A stretch of DNA of 64,000 bases from Flavobacterium sp. ACN6. Lineage in GTDB: Bacteria; Bacteroidota; Bacteroidia; Flavobacteriales; Flavobacteriaceae. The position numbers were made by a program, and so were the translations under genes. Each line of letters begins with the position of its first letter. The stretch's first letter is position 1. The notes beneath the pieces were generated by a model that saw only the letters and a program-made list of their open reading frames with translations, was not told where the DNA came from and did no database searches. Where the stretch lies: contig NZ_MRCQ01000002.1 of assembly GCF_002304005.1 (NCBI RefSeq), positions 186,001 through 250,000 of the forward strand. Direction: 5' to 3'. Positions 17,367-26,945 of the stretch are shown here, piece after piece.

Positions 17367-17701
17367 GTTTTCCGGAATTTTTGAATGTTACGACAAATGT
17401 AGCGTATATATTTTTTCTCAGCAATAAAATCTAAATCAATTTTCGTTAAATAACATTTATCCGTATATTTATACTCATTTTAAATAAGGATTTTTTTGAT
17501 CGCGAAACCTTTTAAATAAAGAGTTCATTTAAAATGATGATAAATTTCAGGAGCTGAAAACTGCTGTCCACTATATCTTTTATGACTCCCGAAGCCTCGG
17601 AACAACCATAAAAGGATACCGTTACCATCAGGGCTAAAACACTCATTTTCAAAAGAAATAAAGTTGAATTACATTATTATAAACATCATATATTACAAAA
17701 A
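17367..17701. other. Intergenic region upstream of fumC
   Basis: This 335-nt region has no convincing ORF. It contains a partial inverted repeat around 17573-17620 (CTTTTATG ... CATAAAAG enclosing CCGAAGCCTCGG). That core resembles the CCTCGGG element at 11588. Nothing else is recognised. Confidence 0.4.
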
Positions 17702-19087
17702 ATGAAATACCGTATAGAGAAAGACACCATGGGCGAAGTTCAAGTCCCAGCCGATAAATATTGGGGTGCACAAACAGAACGTTCTAGAAATAATTTCAAA
17801 ATTGGACCATCGGCATCAATGCCTAAGGAAATTATAGAAGGTTTTGCTTATCTAAAAAAAGCTGCCGCTTATGCAAATTACGATTTAGGTGTTTTGCCTA
17901 TCGAAAAAAGAGATGCTATCGCCGCTGTTTGTGATGAAATACTAGAAGGAAAATTGGATGATCAATTTCCTTTGGTAATCTGGCAGACAGGTTCAGGTAC
18001 TCAAAGCAATATGAACGTGAATGAAGTAATTGCAAATCGCGCACAAGTCCTTAAAGGTTTCGAAATTGGCGAAGGCGAACAATTTATAAAAGCCAATGAT
18101 GATGTTAACAAATCGCAGTCATCCAATGACACTTTTCCAACTGGAATGCATATTGCAGCCTACAAAATGGTTATAGAAACGACTATTCCAGGCGTAGAAA
18201 AATTACACGCCACTTTAGCCAATAAAGCTGCCGAATACAAAGATGTTGTAAAAATTGGCCGCACACACCTTATGGATGCAACGCCTTTAACATTAGGTCA
18301 GGAAATTTCTGGTTATGCCGCTCAATTGGCTTTCGGATTAAAAGCACTAAAAAATACTTTAGCACATTTATCTGAAATCGCACTTGGCGGAACCGCAGTT
18401 GGAACAGGATTAAATACTCCAAAAGGTTACGATGTAAAAGTAGCCGAATATATCGCTCAATTTACCAATCATCCATTTGTAACAGCCGAAAACAAATTTG
18501 AAGCACTTGCAGCTCACGATGCAATTGTTGAAACGCATGGGGCATTAAAACAATTAGCTGTTTCTCTTAACAAAATTGCAAACGACATTAGAATGCTGGC
18601 TTCTGGACCACGTTCTGGAATTGGAGAAATCCACATTCCCGAAAATGAACCGGGATCTTCTATCATGCCTGGAAAAGTAAATCCAACACAATGTGAGGCT
18701 TTAACAATGGTTTGTGCTCAAGTTATTGGAAATGACATGGCAATTGCTGTCGGCGGGATGCAAGGACATTACGAATTGAATGTTTTCAAACCTGTTATGG
18801 CGGCGAACTTTTTACAGTCTGCTCAATTATTAGGTGATGCCTGTGTTTCTTTTGATGAACATTGCGCTCAAGGAATCGAACCAAATCATAAACGAATTAA
18901 AGAATTAGTTGATAATTCATTAATGTTAGTGACAGCTTTAAATACTAAAATTGGTTACTACAAAGCTGCCGAAATTGCTCAAACCGCTCACAAAAACGGA
19001 ACTACTCTAAAAGAGGAAGCGGTTCGCTTAGGTTATGTAACGCCCGAAGATTTTGATGCCTGGGTGAAACCGGAAGAAATGGTTTAA
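17702..19087 (+). CDS. fumC: Class II fumarate hydratase
   Basis: This 461-residue enzyme of the fumarase/aspartase superfamily has the signature [13 protein letters not shown] (about 319-331). It also has the substrate-binding [12 protein letters not shown] (about 98-109), the [13 protein letters not shown] block (about 183-195) and the SSNDTFPT segment (about 140-147). GSGTQSNMN with HLMDATPL points to fumarase rather than aspartase or argininosuccinate lyase. It reversibly hydrates fumarate to malate in the TCA cycle. A 7-bp repeat array begins 2 nt after the stop codon. Confidence 0.93.
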   Translation: MKYRIEKDTMGEVQVPADKYWGAQTERSRNNFKIGPSASMPKEIIEGFAYLKKAAAYANYDLGVLPIEKRDAIAAVCDEILEGKLDDQFPLVIWQTGSGTQSNMNVNEVIANRAQVLKGFEIGEGEQFIKANDDVNKSQSSNDTFPTGMHIAAYKMVIETTIPGVEKLHATLANKAAEYKDVVKIGRTHLMDATPLTLGQEISGYAAQLAFGLKALKNTLAHLSEIALGGTAVGTGLNTPKGYDVKVAEYIAQFTNHPFVTAENKFEALAAHDAIVETHGALKQLAVSLNKIANDIRMLASGPRSGIGEIHIPENEPGSSIMPGKVNPTQCEALTMVCAQVIGNDMAIAVGGMQGHYELNVFKPVMAANFLQSAQLLGDACVSFDEHCAQGIEPNHKRIKELVDNSLMLVTALNTKIGYYKAAEIAQTAHKNGTTLKEEAVRLGYVTPEDFDAWVKPEEMV

Positions 19088-19089
19088 TG

Positions 19090-19166
19090 TAATTGTTAAT
19101 TGTTAATGGTTAATGGTTAATTGTTAATGGTTAATGGTTAATTGTTAATGGTTAATGGTTGATGGC
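19090..19166 (+). repeat. Array of 11 exact-length heptamers (TAATTGT/TAATGGT)
   Basis: Eleven consecutive 7-bp units with no indel start 2 nt after the fumC stop. Units alternate TAATTGT and TAATGGT. A shorter inverted copy follows the opposite gene at 19243-19270. Confidence 0.92.
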
Positions 19167-19177
19167 AACTATTTATA

Positions 19178-19221
19178 TAAAAAAAAGAGCTTTCCAAAAA
19201 ATTTTAGAAAGCTCTTTTTTG
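19178..19221. terminator. Bidirectional terminator
   Basis: Arms AAAAAAGAGCTTTC and GAAAGCTCTTTTTT lie between fumC and the convergent dehydrogenase, in the centre of the mirrored heptamer arrays. Confidence 0.9.
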
Positions 19222-19242
19222 AATTTATAAACGCATTTTATA

Positions 19243-19270
19243 TTTAACAACCATTAACAATTAACAATTA
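19243..19270 (-). repeat. Inverted copy of the fumC-side heptamer array
   Basis: On the minus strand TAATTGT TAATTGT TAATGGT begins at the stop codon of the dehydrogenase gene (stop TAA is the first three bases of the first unit). Confidence 0.85.
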
Positions 19271-20470
19271 TTTCCCATCAACGTAATCTTGGAGGTAACT
19301 GAATCGCTCTGTTAGTTTTCCGTTTTCTGTTATTTTAGCACGCTTTAGAATTCCGTCTTTATCTTTGTTGAAAAAAGCCGGAATTACATGTGCCATAAAT
19401 TGTTCTCCAAATCCTTCGCTGGCATCTTTTGGAATCTCACACGGAAGATTATCAACCGCCATGACAGCAACGGCTGCAGGATGAAAGAAATCTACTTCTT
19501 TATCTTCTAAAGGAAAATAACCATATAAAGGCTCTTCAATTGTCGACGAACGAATTGTACTCGCAATTGGTCCATTGACATCGCAAGAAATATCTGCTAC
19601 CACTTTAAGTTTGCAATCGCTTGCATTAAGCATTTCTTTTGTCAAAATCATTGGGGCAGTACTCGCATAAAAATGACCCGCAAAATAAACATCAGATACT
19701 TTTGTAAACTTTTCAAAATCAGATTCGTATGCTTCGGGATGATTTACAAAATCATTAAAATCTAAAACTTGTCCGTCTTTTCTTTTGTTATATTCTAAAA
19801 CATCGAGCTGTACGTAAACAGCCTGCGCATATTTTTTAGTCAAATAATTGTCTATTGTAATTTCTTTTACTTTTATGGCGTCCAAAATTTCTTTTGCCCC
19901 GCTCCCAACCTTCCCAGTTCCCGTAACTACAAATTTTAAAGCTGGCATTGTAATACGTTTTAAATGCATTATTAATGCTTCTTTTCCTGAAAGTGTTTCT
20001 GCTTTTGGCAGTTTAAACAATTCAAATTTAATTCCGAAAGCACGAATTCCGTTGTAAACACCAACCATTCCAGCATAACGTCCAAAACCAATTAAACGTC
20101 GGTCCAGTTCGTCAACAATAGTTTCGTGATCGTATAAATCAATATTCTTTTCTAAAATTGCCTGAAGCAGTTTTCTATTATGAGGCTGTTTTTTAATCGT
20201 GTGAGAAAAGAAGAAATACGCTTTGTTCGGAATTAAATTTTCTATAGGCACTTCTTTTACACCAAATAAAACATCACAGTCAGAAACATCATCTGAAACT
20301 GTAATTCCCATTTTTTTGTAATCCTCATCAGAAAATATTCGAATATCTGAACTTTCTACTTTTACAGAAGCTTCAGGATAAAGCTGTTGCAGCTTTGTTA
20401 ATTCATTTGGAGAAAAGACAACTCTTCTATCCGGCGGATTTTTTCTTTCTTTTATGATTCCAAACTTCAT
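19268..20470 (-). CDS. NAD(P)-dependent alanine/saccharopine dehydrogenase-like protein
   Basis: The 400-residue protein has an alanine dehydrogenase/PNT N-terminal domain (MKFGIIKERKNPPDRRVVFSP with RRVVFSP substrate loop). A Rossmann-type segment FVVTGTGKVGSGAKEIL follows at about 182-198. HPAAVAVMAVDNLPCEIPKDAS is typical of the lysine-forming saccharopine dehydrogenase (LYS1-like) and bacterial relatives. The reaction would be NAD(P)-dependent amino-acid dehydrogenation, but the substrate is not established; bacterial members are usually left unnamed. Confidence 0.8.
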   Translation of the reverse strand: MKFGIIKERKNPPDRRVVFSPNELTKLQQLYPEASVKVESSDIRIFSDEDYKKMGITVSDDVSDCDVLFGVKEVPIENLIPNKAYFFFSHTIKKQPHNRKLLQAILEKNIDLYDHETIVDELDRRLIGFGRYAGMVGVYNGIRAFGIKFELFKLPKAETLSGKEALIMHLKRITMPALKFVVTGTGKVGSGAKEILDAIKVKEITIDNYLTKKYAQAVYVQLDVLEYNKRKDGQVLDFNDFVNHPEAYESDFEKFTKVSDVYFAGHFYASTAPMILTKEMLNASDCKLKVVADISCDVNGPIASTIRSSTIEEPLYGYFPLEDKEVDFFHPAAVAVMAVDNLPCEIPKDASEGFGEQFMAHVIPAFFNKDKDGILKRAKITENGKLTERFSYLQDYVDGK

Positions 20471-20690
20471 TTAAATTGATTTTTTAACATTCAATAATAT
20501 AACTTTTTAAACAGTATTTGTTTCAAATATAACAAATTTAGTTAAATTTTTGTTTTCAAAATACAATTTAGAATACTTCAAAAACGTTACAAGCTGAAAA
20601 ACAAGTAAATAAAATTTATAACTCTTAAAATTATGTTAAAAAGAGTCGTTTAAAGCGTCTAAACTGAGAAAACAACAAAATTGAATTCGA

Positions 20691-20698
20691 TATATTTG
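20691..20698 (+). promoter_or_regulatory. -7 promoter element TATATTTG
   Basis: This perfect TAnnTTTG lies 13 nt upstream of the ATG at 20712, in the divergent spacer with the dehydrogenase. Confidence 0.5.
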
Positions 20699-20711
20699 TT
20701 TTTAAAGAACG

Positions 20712-21914
20712 ATGCAAATGATTTTCCTTAAAAAAACAAAGATACCACAAATACTTTTTTCTATACTAGTTTTAAGTTCTTGTGGTCAAAACAAAAAGAC
20801 AGATACAGCTACAGCTCCTACAATCGAAGATACATTACCTAAAATGAAGCCCTTAGGTTCTGAAAAGAAAATTTCGCAGGCTTATATAAATTCGGTTACT
20901 GGCAGAATAAATCATTTTTACAATAAAAACTGGCCGAACAATACAATGAACGGAAGTTTTTTAGTCGCAAAAAATGGCCAGATTATTTTTGAAAGATATA
21001 ATGGATTTGCCAATAAAAACGAAGGCACTAAGATAACAGCTGATACACCTGTACAAATTGCCTCTGTAAGTAAAGTTCTAACAGCTACGGCGGTTTTAAA
21101 ATTGGTAAATGCCGGCAAAATTGATTTAGATCAAAAGGTAAACACAATTTTAAAAACATTTCCATATGAAGACTGTACTATCCGAATGCTTTTAAGCCAC
21201 CGTACCGGAATGCGTAATTATGCTTATTTTACAGATAGGGATAAATCGGTTTGGGACAGACACAATCAATTAACCAACAAAGACATCTTGGATATTTTAG
21301 CCACAAAAAATATTGGTTTAGAATCAAAAACTGGAACTCGTTTTAGTTACTGCAATACCAATTATGCAATGCTTGCGCTTATTATCGAAAAAATTACGGG
21401 TTTAAGTTATAAAGAAGCGATGTCTGAAATGATTTTCAAACCATTAGGAATGAAAAATACTTATGTTTTTGATGATGATAAAGACAGAAAAAAGATCGTT
21501 CCATCCTACAAAGGAAATGGTGTAGAAATTGGTTTTGACTATCTGGACAATGTTTACGGAGATAAAAACGTTTTTTCAACCGCAAGAGATCTTTTAAAAT
21601 TTGACAGAGCGAGACAATCACCTGATTTTTTAAAACCTGAATTACTGAAACAAGTTTATACAGGTTACAGCAATGAACGCAAAGGAACTAAAAATTATGG
21701 TCTGGGAATAAGAATGATCAATTGGGAAACGGGACAAAACTTTTACTTTCATAATGGCTGGTGGCATGGAAATACCTCATCTTATATTACTTTGAAGAAT
21801 GAGGGAGTTACGATAATTGCACTTTCAAACAAAATGACTACTAAAACTTATGCCGTTCGAAAATTAGCTCCAATTTTTGGAGATTATCCTTTTAATTTTA
21901 AAGACGAAGAATAG
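20712..21914 (+). CDS. Serine hydrolase, class C beta-lactamase-like lipoprotein
   Basis: The 400-residue exported protein has a lipobox (LVLSSCGQ, about 20-27). The serine-hydrolase motif SVSK is in ASVSKVLTATAVLKL, the YCN element in FSYCNTNYAMLALI is the YxN motif, and HNGWWHG supplies the HxG motif. This is the penicillin-binding-protein/beta-lactamase class C fold, commonly D-amino-peptidases, esterases or PBPs, not necessarily a resistance enzyme. A 15-bp repeat array begins 3 nt after its stop codon. Confidence 0.83.
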   Translation: MQMIFLKKTKIPQILFSILVLSSCGQNKKTDTATAPTIEDTLPKMKPLGSEKKISQAYINSVTGRINHFYNKNWPNNTMNGSFLVAKNGQIIFERYNGFANKNEGTKITADTPVQIASVSKVLTATAVLKLVNAGKIDLDQKVNTILKTFPYEDCTIRMLLSHRTGMRNYAYFTDRDKSVWDRHNQLTNKDILDILATKNIGLESKTGTRFSYCNTNYAMLALIIEKITGLSYKEAMSEMIFKPLGMKNTYVFDDDKDRKKIVPSYKGNGVEIGFDYLDNVYGDKNVFSTARDLLKFDRARQSPDFLKPELLKQVYTGYSNERKGTKNYGLGIRMINWETGQNFYFHNGWWHGNTSSYITLKNEGVTIIALSNKMTTKTYAVRKLAPIFGDYPFNFKDEE

Positions 21915-21917
21915 AAT

Positions 21918-22022
21918 AGTCATAAAGTCGAAAGTCATAAAGTCGAAAGTCTTAAAGCTGAAAGTCTTAAAGCTGAAAGTCATAAAGTCGAAAGTCATAA
22001 AGCCGAAAGTCTTAAAGTCTTC
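21918..22022 (+). repeat. Tandem 15-bp repeat array (AGTCATAAAGTCGAA family)
   Basis: Six full 15-bp units and a partial one start 3 nt after the stop codon; variants are AGTCATAAAGTCGAA and AGTCTTAAAGCTGAA. An imperfect inverted relative (CTTTACAACTTTCGACTTT...) lies at about 22090-22145. Confidence 0.9.
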
Positions 22023-22185
22023 AGGCGGTTCCTAATATTGATTTTGTTCTTTTTTAACTACATAAATGGGTGAAATAAAAAGAAATAAAAGTAATCAAAC
22101 AGGTGACTTTAAAAACTTTACAACTTTCGACTTTTGACTTTCTAATTTTTCTGAAAATTTTAATACAAAGTAAATTCAAATAGTA

Positions 22186-22193
22186 TAAATTTG
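22186..22193 (+). promoter_or_regulatory. -7 promoter element TAAATTTG of ssrA
   Basis: This perfect TAnnTTTG ends 13 nt before the mature tmRNA 5' end. Confidence 0.6.
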
Positions 22194-22206
22194 CAGACTC
22201 AATTTT

Positions 22207-22603
22207 GGGGTCGACTGGTTTTGACAGCAAGTCGAATTGAACAGTAAGCACGTCGAGCATTGAGACCTTGCTCGTAAATATAAGATCTCACACTTTTACA
22301 CGGCGAAAATAATTACGCTTTAGCTGCATAATCCGAATCATAGTAAGATTGCGCCACGTCTCTACAAGGTAGAGAAGCTGGATTCTCCTGGAAAGCCTTG
22401 GTTTGTGGCGTTCCGTCAAGGAGAACCGTAAAAATAAACCTAGATATCCATGAGCTTCGGGTGGGTTTCGAAAATTAAGAAGATAAGTGTTCGGTGGCTG
22501 TTTCTGGCCTAGCTTAACAACGAAAATCTAATCAGGAAATAAGCGTGTAGAAAGCTCTTTAGTTGCTTGTTTGGACCCGGGTTCGATTCCCGGCGACTCC
22601 ACA
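22207..22603 (+). ncRNA. ssrA: Transfer-messenger RNA (tmRNA)
   Basis: The 5' GGGGTCGACTGG and 3' GGTTCGATTCCCGGCGACTCC form a 7-bp tRNA-like acceptor stem with one GU pair and a T-loop. The tag reading frame at 22302-22331 reads GENNYALAA then stop, matching the YALAA end recognised by ClpXP in tmRNA tags. The CCA end is not encoded (ACA follows). It rescues stalled ribosomes. A strong terminator follows directly, and accessory genes begin 230 nt downstream, consistent with ssrA being a common integration site. Confidence 0.95.
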
Positions 22604-22640
22604 AAAAAGCCTGTAAACTTAATGTTTACAGGCTTTTTGT
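22604..22640 (+). terminator. Terminator of ssrA
   Basis: Arms AAAAAGCCTGTAAAC and GTTTACAGGCTTTTT with a short loop and T tract start immediately after the tmRNA 3' end. Confidence 0.95.
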
Positions 22641-22868
22641 TTTTTGGTTGACAATTTAGTTGATAGTTTTGTTGTTGATAAAAATTCTTTATAAATTCTT
22701 TTCTGCAGTTTTGTCAAACTTAAAACAGGTAATTCTACGTGGGTATAATCACTTATGAATGAATAGCTTTGATTAAAATCTACTTTTATTTACTTTTTAT
22801 GGAAATCCGTAAATAACTTCAAAGTTAAAAATAGACTTTAGCTATCTATTAATCATAAACAATAAAAA

Positions 22869-23885
22869 ATGAAAAAATATTACCCAATACTTCTATCCAA
22901 AGCAGGAGAATTTACAGCTCTTTCCAAATTAAGTCAAACAACAAAAGATGAAGTAGTCCCTATTATTCAAGTCTTACCTGAGCAAATAACAAAACTTGAA
23001 GCTTTTTATTCTCATTGGAACTTTAAAGGCAATGAATTATTTTTAGACTTTTCTCTAATTGAGTCTTTTAGCTCAACAACTGTTTCAAAACTTATCAAAC
23101 ATTTACAATCTAATGGTGTCAACGTAGTTCCTGTCGTTCAAGAAAACAGCAATCAAAGATATCTAACTTTAATTGAAAACTTAATAAATAACTTAGAAAT
23201 AGATAAAATCTGTATACGCTTTTCAAATGATAGCGGGGGATTTCTTAATATTAATACAACTATTGAAACATTAATTAATGCTCTAGGAACAAGCCCTTCC
23301 CAAGTATCACTCCTTCTTGATTTTGGATTTGTAAGAACAACAAATTATACCTTGATTGAGGCATTTGCAGTAAATGTGATAACTTCTATTACAAATCGCG
23401 ATGATTATAATAACGTTATTATTTCTTCAGGTTCATTCCTTGACAATTTAGGAAGCCTTAATCCTGCGGGGAGAGTTTATAGGCTCCCGAGATATGAATG
23501 GCAACTATGGTCTACTTTACAAACACAAACCAAAATCAAAGGGACAATTAAATATAGTGATTATGGAACTAAACATCCTATTTATAGTGAAGCTGGTTTT
23601 CAAGGTAGCTGTAGCATCAAATACACAGTTATAAATGAATATGTCATTTATCGAGGAGAGATATCCAGTAACCACCCTGATGGCAATGGTCAATATATAA
23701 CTTTTGCTAGCCAACTAATCGCAAGTGCAGATTACAGTGGAATAACATTTTCTTGGGGAGATGAAAGGATAGATTTCTTTGCTTCACAATTACTTACTGA
23801 TCCAAATAGAAAAACTGGAAATGCTGGAAGTTGGGTTGAAATCTCACAAAATCATCATATTACCCTATTAGCATCTATTTTATAA
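22869..23885 (+). CDS. Beta-family (T4 beta/sce7725-like) protein
   Basis: The 338-residue soluble protein begins KYYPILLSKAGEFTALSKLS. It contains VVPIIQVLPEQ and a C-terminal TGNAGSWVEISQNHHITLLA, the arrangement I associate with the Pfam Beta_protein family (T4 beta-like) and with the related sce7725 family. No catalytic motif is obvious. It is followed 61 nt later by an sce7726-type gene; sce7725/sce7726 pairs are recurrent in accessory islands. The role is unproven; phage defence is an inference from context. Confidence 0.68.
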   Translation: MKKYYPILLSKAGEFTALSKLSQTTKDEVVPIIQVLPEQITKLEAFYSHWNFKGNELFLDFSLIESFSSTTVSKLIKHLQSNGVNVVPVVQENSNQRYLTLIENLINNLEIDKICIRFSNDSGGFLNINTTIETLINALGTSPSQVSLLLDFGFVRTTNYTLIEAFAVNVITSITNRDDYNNVIISSGSFLDNLGSLNPAGRVYRLPRYEWQLWSTLQTQTKIKGTIKYSDYGTKHPIYSEAGFQGSCSIKYTVINEYVIYRGEISSNHPDGNGQYITFASQLIASADYSGITFSWGDERIDFFASQLLTDPNRKTGNAGSWVEISQNHHITLLASIL

Positions 23886-23946
23886 GAATCTATCAGCTGA
23901 ATTCCTTTAAAGTGCTTACTTTTGTAACTCCTAAACTACTATTAAA

Positions 23947-24516
23947 ATGAAAGACCCATGTATTCGTGAATTGCTTCGAACTACCGAACTAAAACATTAT
24001 ATCGACGATAACGATTCCAAAATTGTCGAAGAATTAAGTCTTCCCGTTGCAAAAGCTAGAATTGATATTGCCGTCATAAATGGTTCGCTACATGGTTATG
24101 AGATAAAAAGCGCATCAGATACTCTTCAAAGATTGCCTGCACAAATTGAAGCATATACAAAGGTATTTGATTTCTTATCAATAGTAACGGAAGAGAAATA
24201 TGGTCAAAAAATTCTAGATTATGTACCTGATTGGATTGGAGTTCTGATTTGTAATGAAAAAAATGGTGTTAAATCAATTAACGAATTGCGTAAACCTATT
24301 AAAAACGAAAGTAGAGAATCAATTTATATCGCTAAACTTCTTTGGAGAGAAGAATTAATGGAATGTTTAGAAGAACTTCAAATAAAATTTCGAAAGAAAG
24401 ATAGAAACTGGCTTCTATGTGAAGCTTTATCTAGTAATCTTGATACAGATTCAATCTCAGCTATAGTAAGAAACAAATTAAAAAAAAGAGAAACTTGGAA
24501 AGAATCTTTTATTTAA
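23947..24516 (+). CDS. sce7726-family PD-(D/E)xK nuclease-like protein
   Basis: The 189-residue protein has the core ARIDIAVINGSLHGYEIKS: an aspartate (D40) and ExK (E52/K54), the PD-(D/E)xK nuclease-fold pattern, with the downstream LPAQIEAYTKVFDFLSIV helix/strand typical of the sce7726 family. It may be an active nuclease paired with the upstream beta-like protein. It is convergent with the large minus-strand defence operon, separated by a terminator. Confidence 0.72.
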   Translation: MKDPCIRELLRTTELKHYIDDNDSKIVEELSLPVAKARIDIAVINGSLHGYEIKSASDTLQRLPAQIEAYTKVFDFLSIVTEEKYGQKILDYVPDWIGVLICNEKNGVKSINELRKPIKNESRESIYIAKLLWREELMECLEELQIKFRKKDRNWLLCEALSSNLDTDSISAIVRNKLKKRETWKESFI

Positions 24517-24534
24517 TTTTCCATAAATAATTAT

Positions 24535-24574
24535 ATAAAAAAATCCTGTAAAATGTATTTGCAGGATTTTTTTA
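24535..24574. terminator. Bidirectional terminator between the two defence modules
   Basis: Arms AAATCCTG and CAGGATTT, extended by A/T pairing and followed by T tracts in both directions, separate the + strand pair from the minus-strand operon. Confidence 0.88.
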
Positions 24575-24583
24575 TATTACTAT

Positions 24584-26923
24584 TTAAAATGGTAAGTCAT
24601 TCCACTCCTCAACATCATTTGAATTAAATAATCTATTTATCTGCATAACTTCATTTGGAATATCTTTATCTTCTTCAAAATCTTTTATCACTAAGCCTTC
24701 TGTATTATTAAGTTCATTATTGAAATTCAGTTGAGAATCGTAATCGAATTCATATTCATCAAGAATACTAGAATTATCAATACTAATTTGATCATTTATA
24801 TTCTCTGCCTCTTTTTTACGTTTAGTAACTATCTCAACCAGTTCTTCCTTTGTTTTAATAAAATTTAGATTGTAAGTTTGTTTAATATAATGTTCGATGC
24901 TAAACTCCCATGATTTATTTATATTTTCTTTTAAATCAGTATAATATTCAACATCAAGTTCTTTAGCACTCTCAATGACATTTTTATAAACTGAATGTTT
25001 CCCAATCAAATTTGCGAAAGACTCAATCTGATAATAATTTGTCATATGTCTTGATAGAGTCAAAATCATTTTTTCAATGGATTGAAAATAATGTGTCAGA
25101 TTGTTTTTTGCTAAATAATCTAAAATATCTATCAAATTAGACCTATCATCCCAGTAGTAGATTCTATCTAAATTAAGATCATTTAGTCGTTCTATAAAAA
25201 TTTCTTTTATATCTTCCCAAGTAAAAAGCCTTAATAGAATAACTAAATACATTATGTCATCATCATCGCCCCCTTTTAACTTTGGAGACAATTTAATAAA
25301 AGTATCAAATAACTTCGAAATCGTACTTGGATCAGAAAAATAAATCCTCTTAGAATTCTTTACCAATTTAGTCGTAATTCGTTCATTAAATTGCTCAAAA
25401 TAAATTGATAAACTTAAAATTGTGATGTACTCATCTTTGTTTTTTGAAAAATAATCGAATAAGAAATCTTCAATTGATGGATTAAAAAAACTATATTCTA
25501 TTTTTGAATTATCATCTTTATATGTAATCCTATTAATAAAACCACCTACCAACTCTTTTATTACGGCTTCAAAAGTATTTCCCTTTTTTACATAGTTATT
25601 ATATTTTACTTCATAATTTAATCTAGAAGTAAATGCTTCTCTCAACCGTTCTTCACTAATAACATATTTTCCACCTAAAGAATAAAGTGTAGAGAGCAAC
25701 AACCTAGAATTAGATGATATTTGAATCAAAAAAGGTTTCTCCCATATTAATGAAGGGTTATCCAGAAAATCAATAACCTCTCTACTATATTCTGCATTCG
25801 ACTTTACTCTATCGTGATCTGTAAAAAAACTTATAATACGTGGATTATAAAATTTATGTTTAATTACTTTCCAATAAAACTGATCTTTAAAAAAAATAGA
25901 TTTTTGCTCATCAGTCAATTGAGAAAAATAAATATGATTGTACAGTATTTTTGCTTTATCAATATTTCTGTAGTCTTCAATAGTTACCTCATGATTCGAA
26001 ATATCAATTTTTGATGCTTCAATTTTTTCTGAAACTTCCTTTGCTTGATTTAAAATTGTAGTTCTACATGTTAGAATAAGCTTTTTCTGCTTATCATTTT
26101 TAACCCTTTCAATAAAATTAACAATTGCTGAATCTGCATTTCTAGAGCTTTTTAAATCTAATGTAATTGCACCTAAAAAATCATCGAAATAAAACACTTG
26201 ATTTTTCCCTACTACATATAAATCTTCAGCTTCAGTAATTTCTCTCACATAAATTAACTGAAAATCTCGAGCCAAAAGCTGATAAGTCAAGATATTTGCT
26301 AATGTAGATTTACCAATCCCAGGAGCACCAGTTATGAGTATAAAATTATTTCTATTAAGAATATCTACAGCCGTTTTATGCGCCCTGTTTGGCACAAAAA
26401 GTTTAATATCGTTTTTAATTTTTTCTTGGTGAAATTCCGATCTTCCACTTATACCATTTTTAAATATTCTTTTTAATATATTGGCACTAGAGAGCCATAA
26501 TTTAAAATGCTTCTCTTCAATCAGTGGAAAAACACCTAGAAAAGCATTCAAATCATTTTTCCCTAATATATCATCTGTAGAAAGAATAAATGGATAAAAA
26601 ATATTTTTAATATCTTCCTTGTCCTTGGGTGATAATTTTAGAGATGTTACAAAAATGTATCTTTTAGGATTCAATAAAAGAACTTTTGACAACTCTTCCT
26701 TTTTTAACGAACTTTTTAACTTAGAAATTCCTGATCCTAAATAATGCTTAACTTGAACTATAATTTCATTTTCATCATCAATTGTTGCATATCTCAAATC
26801 AATTCCTTGATCTGCCCCAGATTTAAAAGACTGGAAATTATATTTCAATTTTTCTGTTAAAACATCTCTAGCCAATTCCTCTAAATCTCTATCGTTTAAT
26901 GTTGAAAAATCGTAATCTATCAT
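24584..26923 (-). CDS. Mrr-like nuclease fused to a STAND (nSTAND3-type) NTPase
   Basis: The 779-residue protein has an N-terminal Mrr/PD-(D/E)xK domain (about 1-120) with GADQGIDLRYATIDD and IIVQVKHY (D42, Q57/K59). Next is a STAND NTPase with Walker A GAPGIGKST (199-207), Walker B VFYFDDF (243-249) and a sensor-like LILTCRTT. A long helical C-terminal region ends in an acidic tail. It resembles REase-nSTAND3 proteins and, more distantly, Avs-type sensors, but it is about half the length of typical Avs proteins. It starts 22 nt after the ATPase gene of the ABC-3C-like trio with no terminator between, so it is most likely the fourth gene of that operon. Confidence 0.82.
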   Translation of the reverse strand: MIDYDFSTLNDRDLEELARDVLTEKLKYNFQSFKSGADQGIDLRYATIDDENEIIVQVKHYLGSGISKLKSSLKKEELSKVLLLNPKRYIFVTSLKLSPKDKEDIKNIFYPFILSTDDILGKNDLNAFLGVFPLIEEKHFKLWLSSANILKRIFKNGISGRSEFHQEKIKNDIKLFVPNRAHKTAVDILNRNNFILITGAPGIGKSTLANILTYQLLARDFQLIYVREITEAEDLYVVGKNQVFYFDDFLGAITLDLKSSRNADSAIVNFIERVKNDKQKKLILTCRTTILNQAKEVSEKIEASKIDISNHEVTIEDYRNIDKAKILYNHIYFSQLTDEQKSIFFKDQFYWKVIKHKFYNPRIISFFTDHDRVKSNAEYSREVIDFLDNPSLIWEKPFLIQISSNSRLLLSTLYSLGGKYVISEERLREAFTSRLNYEVKYNNYVKKGNTFEAVIKELVGGFINRITYKDDNSKIEYSFFNPSIEDFLFDYFSKNKDEYITILSLSIYFEQFNERITTKLVKNSKRIYFSDPSTISKLFDTFIKLSPKLKGGDDDDIMYLVILLRLFTWEDIKEIFIERLNDLNLDRIYYWDDRSNLIDILDYLAKNNLTHYFQSIEKMILTLSRHMTNYYQIESFANLIGKHSVYKNVIESAKELDVEYYTDLKENINKSWEFSIEHYIKQTYNLNFIKTKEELVEIVTKRKKEAENINDQISIDNSSILDEYEFDYDSQLNFNNELNNTEGLVIKDFEEDKDIPNEVMQINRLFNSNDVEEWNDLPF

Positions 26924-26945
26924 TGATTATTAAGTTTAAATACGA

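Noticed and set aside
22054..22260. 68-codon ORF on the minus strand overlapping ssrA
   Set aside because: It covers the ssrA promoter and 5' end and is antisense to a structured RNA.
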